DNA of 12,082 nucleotides from JACAEY01 sp049700155 (GTDB lineage Bacteria > Nitrospirota > Thermodesulfovibrionia > Thermodesulfovibrionales > SM23-35). The stretch covers positions 1 to 12,082 of the forward strand of contig JBNAVX010000076.1 in the NCBI GenBank assembly GCA_049700155.1. Reading direction: 5' to 3'. Positions 6,654-12,082 of the stretch are shown here, one piece after another (positions within the stretch are counted from its first letter, which is position 1; each line of letters begins with the position of its first letter). The position numbers were made by a program, and so were the translations under genes. Below the pieces are notes generated by a model. It saw only the letters and a program-made list of their open reading frames with translations. It did no database searches and had not been told where the DNA came from.

Positions 6654-8228
6654 TCAACGGCTCTTTCCATCTTTAAGCAGTTTGTATTCTATGCTGTCAA
6701 CAAGTGCCTGATAAGATGCTTCAATAATATTCTCTGATACGCCAACAGTACCCCACCTCTTTTCTTCATCTCCCGACTCTATAAGCACCCTGACTTTTGC
6801 AGATGTGCCTTTTCCTGCTGTAAGTACACGGACTTTATAATCATGTAGCACCACATGTTTTAACTCAGGATAAAACTTATCAAGGGCCTTTCGCAATGCA
6901 TTGTCAATTGCATTTACAGGACCATTACCTGTTGCCGCAGTATGCTCGATGCGTCCACCAACCTTTACCATTATAGTTGCCTCACTTATTGGCTCTTCAC
7001 CTTCTTTTCTCTTCTCGACAATGACTCTGAAACCTATCAGATCAAAGAATCTCCTGTGAAGTCCAAGAGATTTCTTCATCAGTAGTTCAAAAGATGCCTC
7101 TGCTCCTTCAAACTGAAATCCTTCATTCTCAAGATTCTTAAGGGTGGTAACCATATCCTGTACCTGAGGAGAATCAGGGTCAAGGTGGATCCCGAATTCT
7201 TCAGCTTTTCTTAACACGTTACTTCTGCCAGCGAGGTCTGAAATAAGTACTCTCTGTGAATTACCAACAAGTTCAGGTTTGATATGTTCATATGTCTCAG
7301 GCCTTTTTCTGATCGCACTAACATGTATGCCAGCCTTATGTGCAAAGGCGCTATCACCAACAAAAGGTTGTCTCTTGAAATGTCTTAGATTTGCTATCTC
7401 ATTTACAAATCTCGAAACATCTCTAAGTCTTTTAAGCTGTTCACTACTTATACAATTTATACCAAGTTTGATCTGGAGGTCAGGTATAACTGAACAGAGA
7501 TTTGCATTACCACACCTTTCTCCAAGCCCGTTAATAGTTCCCTGAACATGAGAAGCACCACTTACTACTGCCACGACCGAATTTGCAACTGCACAATCAG
7601 AATCATTGTGGGCATGGATACCAACAGGTGTCTTGATACTCCTGATAACAGACTCTACAATGTTCCCAACTTCATTAGGGAGCTTCCCCCCATTGGTATC
7701 GCAGAGGACGAGTCTTTCTGCCCCTGCCTCCTCTGCTGTAAACAAACATTTCATTGCATATTCTTGGTTGTGTTTATATCCATCAAAGAAGTGTTCTGCG
7801 TCAAAAAAGACCTTTCTGCCATTCTTTTTAAGATAAACAATTGAGTCATGTATGATTTTTATGTTCTCTTCAAGAGAAATCTTCAGGGCCTCTTTCACAT
7901 GGAAGTCCCATGTCTTTCCAAATATTGTTATAATATTTGCCTTTGAATCAAGAAGTGCCTTCATTGAACTGTCTTCGTCGACACGATATTTAGGCCTGTG
8001 AGTGCTTCCAAAAGCAACGATGCTGGAATTTTTCAGGTTTAGTTTTTTTACTTTTTTAAAATATTCGTTATCCTTTGGATTAGAACCGGGCCACCCTCCC
8101 TCAATATAATGAATACCCAGTTCATCGAGTTTCTCTGTAATCCTTAACTTATCCTCAACAGAGAAAGATATATCCTCAGCCTGCGAACCATCTCTCAAAG
8201 TTGTATCATAGATTTCTACAAAACGCAT
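6654..8228 (-). CDS. cimA: (R)-citramalate synthase CimA
   Basis: Condenses pyruvate with acetyl-CoA to (R)-citramalate, the entry to threonine-independent isoleucine synthesis through 2-oxobutyrate. The 524-residue protein has an N-terminal HMGL-like TIM barrel: YDTTLRDGSQ (7-16) carries Arg12 and Asp13, HAHND (205-209) carries the metal-binding histidines, and GTINGLGERCGNANL spans 230-244. A C-terminal LeuA-type regulatory domain (about 390-515) is where isoleucine feedback usually acts in this family. GGWPGSNPKDNEYF (44-57), the gap after the first strand and the length match the CimA/LeuA-like branch with 520-540 residues, rather than isopropylmalate or homocitrate synthase. The ATG lies 3 bp after the lysC stop. 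GGAG (8240-8243), inside the end of lysC, serves as ribosome site. The lysC-cimA pair is also known from Geobacter-like genomes. Confidence 0.93.
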   Translation of the reverse strand: MRFVEIYDTTLRDGSQAEDISFSVEDKLRITEKLDELGIHYIEGGWPGSNPKDNEYFKKVKKLNLKNSSIVAFGSTHRPKYRVDEDSSMKALLDSKANIITIFGKTWDFHVKEALKISLEENIKIIHDSIVYLKKNGRKVFFDAEHFFDGYKHNQEYAMKCLFTAEEAGAERLVLCDTNGGKLPNEVGNIVESVIRSIKTPVGIHAHNDSDCAVANSVVAVVSGASHVQGTINGLGERCGNANLCSVIPDLQIKLGINCISSEQLKRLRDVSRFVNEIANLRHFKRQPFVGDSAFAHKAGIHVSAIRKRPETYEHIKPELVGNSQRVLISDLAGRSNVLRKAEEFGIHLDPDSPQVQDMVTTLKNLENEGFQFEGAEASFELLMKKSLGLHRRFFDLIGFRVIVEKRKEGEEPISEATIMVKVGGRIEHTAATGNGPVNAIDNALRKALDKFYPELKHVVLHDYKVRVLTAGKGTSAKVRVLIESGDEEKRWGTVGVSENIIEASYQALVDSIEYKLLKDGKSR

Positions 8229-8231
8229 TAG

Positions 8232-8714
8232 CTATTTTTCTCCAAGTTCAAAGGCATCATGCAAAACCCTTACAGCAAGTTCTGTGTATTTTGCATCTAT
8301 TACACAGGAGATCTTTATCTCCGATGTGCTGATCATTATTATATTTATTCCATGTCTTGCGAGAGTTTCGAACATCTTTGCTGCGATCCCTGAGTGAGTC
8401 CTCATACCAACTCCTACAATAGAGACCTTTGCAATGTCTTCTCTCAGATTTACTGCCTTTGCACCGAGTTCTTTAACAATTCCCTTTGTAATCATAAGGG
8501 TGCTCTTGCTATCTGCCTTTGGAACCGTGAAGGATATATCTGTTGATTTTCCATCACTGCTTACATTCTGAACAATCATATCAACAACTATGTTTGCTTC
8601 TGCGATAGCATTGAATAATTTTGCTGCTATCCCGGGTTTATCATGCACGCCTATGACCGTGATCTTTGCCTGATTCTTATCATAGGCAACTCCTGAGACT
8701 ACAACTTTTTCCAT
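8232..8714 (-). CDS. Internal in-frame start: aspartate kinase beta subunit
   Basis: Within lysC, codon 246 is ATG (8712-8714). It is preceded by the full Shine-Dalgarno AAGGAGG (8723-8729) with an 8-nt spacer, a better ribosome site than that of most genes here. Translation from it gives 160 residues made of a short lead and the two ACT domains, in the same frame and with the same stop. In Bacillus subtilis aspartokinase II and Corynebacterium LysC the same arrangement gives a regulatory beta subunit of about 160-170 residues that pairs with alpha. The position and length agree closely with those cases. The AAGGAGG also encodes part of VKEDK, so coding constraint could explain it, but the match is hard to dismiss. 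Confidence 0.7.
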   Translation of the reverse strand: MEKVVVSGVAYDKNQAKITVIGVHDKPGIAAKLFNAIAEANIVVDMIVQNVSSDGKSTDISFTVPKADSKSTLMITKGIVKELGAKAVNLREDIAKVSIVGVGMRTHSGIAAKMFETLARHGINIIMISTSEIKISCVIDAKYTELAVRVLHDAFELGEK

Positions 8715-9449
8715 TTCTTTATCCTCCTTCACCACAAGGGTACCAGGATTATCACTAAAACTTGATCTTACCACTACTGGGACATTATATTTTTTAGCAA
8801 ATTCAACAGACCTTGTCTGTAGAACCTTTGCACCAAGACTGGCAAGCTCGAGCATTTCGTCATAAGAGATCTTTTCTAACTTCTTTGCATCTGGAACAAT
8901 ATTCGGATCTGTAGTATAAACACCCTCCACGTCTGTATAGATTTCACAGAGGTCTGCATTGAGTGCAGCTGCAATAGCTACAGCAGTAAGGTCCGAGCCA
9001 CCTCTTCCAAGTGTTGTCACATCCGAGGTCTCTGTTATCCCCTGAAATCCTGCAATAATAGGGATTATACCCTCCTCAAGAGCCTTCTTTACCCTTTCTG
9101 CTGTTATCCTTTCTATCTTAGCTTTGGTATGAACTGTATCTGTTATGATACCTACCTGTCTGCCTGTGAAAGACATAGCTTTTAAACCAAGCTGGTTTAT
9201 TGCAATAGCTGTAAGGGCAGCACTTACTCTTTCTCCTGAAGAGAGTAAGAGGTCCATCTCTCTTTCGTCAGGATTTGGCGATAACTGATTAGCAAGACTG
9301 ATGAGCTTATCTGTTTCACCAGCCATTGCAGAGACCACTGCTACGACGTGATTTCCTTTCTTATAAGTTCTTGCGATCCTTTCTGCTACTGCCTTTATTC
9401 TCTCTAAGCTTCCAACAGATGTTCCACCATATTTTTGGACGATCAGCAT
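8232..9449 (-). CDS. lysC: Aspartate kinase LysC (alpha subunit)
   Basis: Phosphorylates aspartate to aspartyl-4-phosphate, the first step towards lysine, methionine, threonine and, in many bacteria, diaminopimelate for the cell wall. The 405-residue protein is the monofunctional Bacillus/Corynebacterium-like type. The kinase domain has KYGGTSVG (6-13), SSGE (70-73), GRGGSD (148-153) and YTDVEGVYTTDP (171-182). It is followed by two ACT domains at about 265-330 and 340-405, which in relatives bind lysine and/or threonine. No homoserine dehydrogenase is fused. The ATG at 9449 has GGAGG (9460-9464) 10 nt upstream. It is the first gene of the minus-strand block and is transcribed away from the divergent phosphoesterase gene. 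A second start inside the gene probably makes a separate beta subunit. Confidence 0.96.
   Translation of the reverse strand: MLIVQKYGGTSVGSLERIKAVAERIARTYKKGNHVVAVVSAMAGETDKLISLANQLSPNPDEREMDLLLSSGERVSAALTAIAINQLGLKAMSFTGRQVGIITDTVHTKAKIERITAERVKKALEEGIIPIIAGFQGITETSDVTTLGRGGSDLTAVAIAAALNADLCEIYTDVEGVYTTDPNIVPDAKKLEKISYDEMLELASLGAKVLQTRSVEFAKKYNVPVVVRSSFSDNPGTLVVKEDKEMEKVVVSGVAYDKNQAKITVIGVHDKPGIAAKLFNAIAEANIVVDMIVQNVSSDGKSTDISFTVPKADSKSTLMITKGIVKELGAKAVNLREDIAKVSIVGVGMRTHSGIAAKMFETLARHGINIIMISTSEIKISCVIDAKYTELAVRVLHDAFELGEK
8723..8729 (-). promoter_or_regulatory. Internal Shine-Dalgarno within lysC
   Basis: AAGGAGG on the lysC coding strand lies 8 nt before the ATG at codon 246. It is the main evidence for a separately translated beta subunit. 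Confidence 0.65.
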
Positions 9450-9477
9450 TATTAATTTTCCTCCGGGAATATTTTGT

Positions 9478-9507
9478 AATATACCACGTAAAAATAGACA
9501 ATCTCAA
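9478..9507 (-). promoter_or_regulatory. Candidate sigma-70 promoter of the lysC operon
   Basis: On the minus strand TTGAGA (9502-9507) and TATATT (9478-9483) are separated by 18 bp, with 28 bp from the -10 box to the lysC start. This is the best -35/-10 pair in the 112-bp divergent region and would drive the whole minus-strand block. The match is by eye only. No comparably good pair was found for the plus-strand gene. Confidence 0.4.
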
Positions 9508-9561
9508 ACTCCTGATCCATTTTATCTCAGAAAAGGTAAAATATATCATAAAGTAATTATT

Positions 9562-10704
9562 ATGGCACTTTTTATATTAACCTTTTTCCTTATATATGCC
9601 AGTTTTCATCTCTATGCCTATCTTAAGGTAAAATCTGCATTCACTTTTGGTATTACAACAAGCATGTTTATTGCCCTCTTTATGTTACTGATGGTTTTTG
9701 CCCCTATAGTCATTCGCATATCAGAGAAACAGGGATTGGAATTCTTTGCCCGTCTGATGTCTTATATTGGATACACATGGATGGGTATACTATTTCTTTT
9801 TACAATTATATCTATTGTTATTGACATTTATCATCTGACTATTCATTTAGCTGGTTCATCACTAAAAATAGATTTGGGAGTATTTATCCCTTCTCCAAGA
9901 TCTTCTTTTCTGGTGCCATTATTGCTTTCAATGCTCATAGCTATTTATGGTTATTTAGAGGCAAGAAACATAAGGACAGAGAAGATTACCATAATCAGTC
10001 ATAAAATCCCTGAATATGTTGGCAGGTTAAGAATAGTTCAGATTTCAGATGTCCATCTCGGGCTTATTGTAAGGAAAGAAAGGCTGAAAAGGATACTTAA
10101 AGAGGTTAAAAAAGCAGAACCTGATATCCTTGTTTCAACAGGAGACCTTGTTGATGGTCAGATTAACAGCCTTCCAGGGCTTGCAGACATGCTCAGAGAA
10201 ATAAATCCAAGATACGGTAAATTTGCAGTTACAGGTAACCATGAATTTTATGCAGGCCTAAATCAGTCTATAGAGTTCATAAAGGAAGCAGGCTTTACCA
10301 TACTCAGAGGTGAAGGATTGACTATTGAAGGATTATTTAATATCGCAGGTGTTGATGACCCTGCTGGGAAAAACTACGGACTTTTTAAGAATATTGAGGA
10401 AAGAGAACTATTATCAAGTTTACCAAAAGGTAAATTTACTATTTTACTTAAACATAGACCCATTATTAATAAAAATTCAATCGGACTATTTGACCTCCAG
10501 CTCTCAGGACATACCCATAAAGGACAGATATTTCCCTTTGGATTATTTACAAAGATATTCTATACAGATGATTCAGGATATCTGCCTCTTCAAAACAATT
10601 CCTATCTTTATATAAGCAGGGGTTCTGGTACATGGGGACCACCTATACGCTTCCTTTCTCCACCAGAGGTTACAGTAATCGAAATATTATCTGTTAGAAA
10701 ATAA
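9562..10704 (+). CDS. Membrane-anchored calcineurin-like metallophosphoesterase
   Basis: The 380-residue protein has four hydrophobic segments (about 1-20, 31-51, 66-89 and 114-131) and then a cytoplasmic metallophosphoesterase domain. All metal-binding blocks are intact: DVH (163-165), GDLVDG (194-199), GNHE (225-228), the lone His298 in LLKHRP, and GHTH (316-319). It resembles the YkuE/YaeI group of dinuclear-metal phosphoesterases with an N-terminal membrane part. The substrate cannot be read from sequence. The next gene, 90 bp on, is lpxK, and a YaeI-like enzyme in Chlamydia (LpxG) hydrolyses UDP-2,3-diacylglucosamine, so a lipid A role is possible but inferred. The ATG at 9562 puts the first helix at the N-terminus as relatives do, but its ribosome site is poor. 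Confidence 0.85.
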   Translation: MALFILTFFLIYASFHLYAYLKVKSAFTFGITTSMFIALFMLLMVFAPIVIRISEKQGLEFFARLMSYIGYTWMGILFLFTIISIVIDIYHLTIHLAGSSLKIDLGVFIPSPRSSFLVPLLLSMLIAIYGYLEARNIRTEKITIISHKIPEYVGRLRIVQISDVHLGLIVRKERLKRILKEVKKAEPDILVSTGDLVDGQINSLPGLADMLREINPRYGKFAVTGNHEFYAGLNQSIEFIKEAGFTILRGEGLTIEGLFNIAGVDDPAGKNYGLFKNIEERELLSSLPKGKFTILLKHRPIINKNSIGLFDLQLSGHTHKGQIFPFGLFTKIFYTDDSGYLPLQNNSYLYISRGSGTWGPPIRFLSPPEVTVIEILSVRK

Positions 10705-10713
10705 AATATGGTA

Positions 10714-10757
10714 ATTTATAAGCATACTGACTTGCCTGCTTAATTCATAAATTTTTT
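10714..10757 (+). terminator. AT-rich stem-loop followed by T6, between phosphoesterase and lpxK
   Basis: ATTTATAAGCA (10714-10724) can pair with TGCTT (10737-10741) and ATAAAT (10747-10752), leaving a 5-nt bulge, and six T residues lie at 10752-10757. It resembles a weak or leaky intrinsic terminator. If real it would reduce read-through from the phosphoesterase gene into lpxK. The stem is almost all A-T with a bulge, so confidence is low. Confidence 0.2.
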
Positions 10758-10794
10758 GCTATAGCTAATTGATCTTGAAGGGGAATTTTTAGAG

Positions 10795-11841
10795 ATGAAT
10801 CTCATAGAAGGACTTTATTATATTGGTTGTTCAATTAAAAAATATAAAAATATCAAAAACCAGAAAAGACTTCCTTATACAGTCATCAGTATAGGAAATA
10901 TAACAGTTGGTGGAACAGGGAAGACGCCCGCTACTATTTCTATTGCAGAGGAGGCAAGAAAACGTGGCTTTTTGCCGATTATCCTTACAAGAGGATATAA
11001 AGGAAAAAGGGAGGGCTTATGTTTTGTCAGTAAAGGTAGCGGACCTCTTGTAAGCGAAAGAGATGTTGGTGACGAAGCTATTTTAATGGCTGAAAAATTG
11101 ACAGATGTACTGATTATAAAGGGAGAAGACAGATATGATGCGGGTATTTTTGCAATAGAACATCTCAAGTCTCAAATCACAAATCTTAAATCTCAAATCC
11201 TTTTCATCCTTGATGACGGTTTTCAGCACTGGAGGCTTTTCAGAGACAAGGATATTCTTCTTATAGATAGCAAAAAACCCTTTGGAAATAATAGGCTTCT
11301 TCCCATCGGTAGATTAAGAGAACCTCTTAATGCAATAGGTCGGGCTGACATTATTGTAATAACAAAGACAGTAGGTAAAAGAAATAATGTAGAGTATAAT
11401 GAGAAGACTTTACAAAATAGTAGACTCGTTAGAGAAATAAGAAGATACAATGAAGAGTCTCCAATATTTTTTGCAGAACATAGACCTATCAAATTTGTCA
11501 ATCTTAAGGGAGATAGTTTTCCTTTAGAATGGGCAGAAGATAAGACATTTTTTGCTTTTTGTGGTATCGGTAATCCAGAATCTTTCAAAGAAACCCTCAT
11601 ATCATCAAATATACTCTTAAAAGGGTTTAAATCATACAGGGATCATTTTAGATATTCATCAGAGGATCTCAGAGATATCACAGAGCAATCAGAAAAGATT
11701 GGAGCTGACTGGATTGTCACAACTGAAAAAGATATAATGAGACTGAAACAACTGGAAGTCCCTGCAAATCTTATAGCGATTGCAATTGAGTTTATTATTG
11801 ATAAAAATTTTTATGATGAGATATTTTCAGAGGAAAGTTAA
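10795..11841 (+). CDS. lpxK: Tetraacyldisaccharide 4'-kinase LpxK
   Basis: Inner-membrane-associated P-loop kinase that adds the 4'-phosphate to the tetraacyldisaccharide 1-phosphate in lipid A synthesis. The product is 348 residues. SIGNITVGGTGKTP (32-45) carries the Walker A, LTRGYKG (64-70) and VGDEA (91-95) follow, with Asp93 the likely counterpart of the catalytic aspartate of Aquifex LpxK. LDDGFQHWRL (139-148) is the Walker B region, YRDHFRYS (281-288) holds a conserved His, and TTEKDIMRL is at 309-317. Residues 124-134 form a repeated LKSQ segment just ahead of the Walker B strand that typical LpxK proteins lack. The N-terminal membrane helix is short; a TAG in frame at 10762 excludes an ATG/GTG/TTG extension. 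AAGGGG (10778-10783) precedes the ATG by 11 nt. Confidence 0.95.
   Translation: MNLIEGLYYIGCSIKKYKNIKNQKRLPYTVISIGNITVGGTGKTPATISIAEEARKRGFLPIILTRGYKGKREGLCFVSKGSGPLVSERDVGDEAILMAEKLTDVLIIKGEDRYDAGIFAIEHLKSQITNLKSQILFILDDGFQHWRLFRDKDILLIDSKKPFGNNRLLPIGRLREPLNAIGRADIIVITKTVGKRNNVEYNEKTLQNSRLVREIRRYNEESPIFFAEHRPIKFVNLKGDSFPLEWAEDKTFFAFCGIGNPESFKETLISSNILLKGFKSYRDHFRYSSEDLRDITEQSEKIGADWIVTTEKDIMRLKQLEVPANLIAIAIEFIIDKNFYDEIFSEES
11164..11199 (+). repeat. Short in-frame tandem repeat within lpxK
   Basis: TCTCAAATC occurs at 11170-11178 and again at 11191-11199. The surrounding 15-bp blocks CTCAAGTCTCAAATC and CTTAAATCTCAAATC match at 13 of 15 positions with a 21-bp period. The 21-bp period keeps frame and encodes LKSQITNLKSQI. 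The sequence looks like the simple CAAATC-type repeats found between genes in many genomes, here inside a coding region. Confidence 0.7.
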
Positions 11842-11987
11842 GGGGAAGAGATTGTTTTGCACCCTTCGGATGTTTGCATTGACATATGATTAAAGGCTTT
11901 CCAGGCTATATTGGTATTTTTAGATTAAAGTCTTGACTATTTACTTTTTGGTAATGTCAAAAGTTTTATGAAAAAAGAAATAAAATG
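11842..11987. other. Non-coding stretch after lpxK
   Basis: No open reading frame of note. A consensus TTGACA stands at 11879-11884 and a TATATT at 11907-11912, but 22 bp apart, too far for a normal promoter. GATTAAAG occurs twice (11888-11895, 11923-11930). No terminator for lpxK is evident. Confidence 0.4.
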
Positions 11988-12027
11988 TGAAAACACAATG
12001 AGTAGATAAGACTAATCTATGTTTTCA
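11988..12027. repeat. Nested inverted repeat
   Basis: TGAAAAC (11988-11994) pairs with GTTTTCA (12021-12027), and inside it TAGAT (12003-12007) pairs with ATCTA (12015-12019) around a 7-nt loop. The left side has eight unpaired bases and the right side one. A run of A follows on the plus strand. The structure is AT-rich and could be incidental or part of the regulatory region of a gene beyond the window. Confidence 0.35.
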
Positions 12028-12055
12028 AAAAAAAAGGATTTCATTTTCTATTGTC

Positions 12056-12078
12056 ATTGTCCGACTTGATCGGACAAT
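12056..12078. promoter_or_regulatory. Perfect 9-bp dyad, operator-like or hairpin
   Basis: ATTGTCCGA (12056-12064) and TCGGACAAT (12070-12078) are exact inverted repeats around a 5-nt CTTGA spacer. A 23-bp dyad of this kind fits a dimeric repressor operator. It could equally be a transcribed hairpin or the end of a mobile element. No T-tract follows directly on either strand, which argues against an intrinsic terminator. The window ends 4 bp later, so the gene it would serve is not visible. Confidence 0.45.
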
Positions 12079-12082
12079 CCAG

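Noticed and set aside
7279..7844. Plus-strand open frames opposite cimA
   Set aside because: They overlap each other and the conserved barrel of cimA on the other strand; composition and lack of motifs mark them as shadows.
6654..8228. 2-isopropylmalate synthase or homocitrate synthase
   Set aside because: Length, GGWPGSNPKD near the N-terminus and the lysC neighbour fit citramalate synthase better, although the families share a fold.
9521..9549. Plus-strand promoter for the phosphoesterase gene (TTTATC, 17 bp, TATCAT)
   Set aside because: The -35 matches consensus at only about half of the positions and several alternatives in this AT-rich stretch are as good.
9361..9556. Small open frames on both strands across the lysC start and divergent region
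   Set aside because: They overlap the conserved KYGGTSVG start of lysC or the promoter region and carry no recognisable features.
11879..11912. Promoter with consensus TTGACA after lpxK
   Set aside because: The nearest TATATT is 22 bp away instead of 16-18, and no gene follows within the window.
1..12082. A novel defence, mobile or biosynthetic system
   Set aside because: All six minus-strand genes and both plus-strand genes belong to known families with intact motifs; no transposase, integrase, toxin-antitoxin or defence gene is visible.

Overview
The window is AT-rich bacterial chromosome (by eye around 40% GC) from a Gram-negative, lipid A-making organism: it carries lpxK and the lipoprotein genes lgt and lspA. 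The gene content, the lysC-cimA pair, the EF-G paralogue beside ileS, and the AT-rich codon use (many AGA/AGG and ATA codons) fit a Nitrospirota or deltaproteobacteria-like anaerobe, possibly Thermodesulfovibrio-like. That placement is inference from family knowledge, not a search result.

Layout. Positions 1-318 hold no gene but contain degenerate tandem repeats and a small G/C hairpin. From 9449 leftwards to 319 runs one compact minus-strand block, in transcription order: lysC (aspartokinase), cimA (citramalate synthase), an EF-G-like GTPase of the EF-G-2 type, ileS, lspA and lgt. Three junctions are 3 bp apart or overlapping. The exceptions are an 87-bp gap carrying a 20-bp tandem repeat before the EF-G paralogue and a 74-bp gap before lgt. 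A 112-bp divergent region (9450-9561) separates this block from two plus-strand genes: a four-helix membrane-anchored metallophosphoesterase (9562-10704) and lpxK (10795-11841). Positions 11842-12082 hold no gene, but contain two inverted repeats, one of them a clean 9-bp dyad at the right edge.

Function. The block links isoleucine supply to its use. LysC feeds the aspartate family, CimA makes citramalate from pyruvate and acetyl-CoA as the threonine-independent route to 2-oxobutyrate and isoleucine, and IleRS charges tRNA-Ile. LspA and Lgt carry out two of the steps of lipoprotein maturation. LpxK phosphorylates the lipid A disaccharide, and the adjacent phosphoesterase could serve the same pathway.

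Most informative details: a strong Shine-Dalgarno and ATG inside lysC that would yield a 160-residue beta subunit, as in Bacillus-type aspartokinase II; a short dispersed-repeat-like sequence in frame within lpxK; and loss of the conserved G3 histidine in the EF-G paralogue. Otherwise these are intact housekeeping genes, and I see no clearly new multi-gene system.
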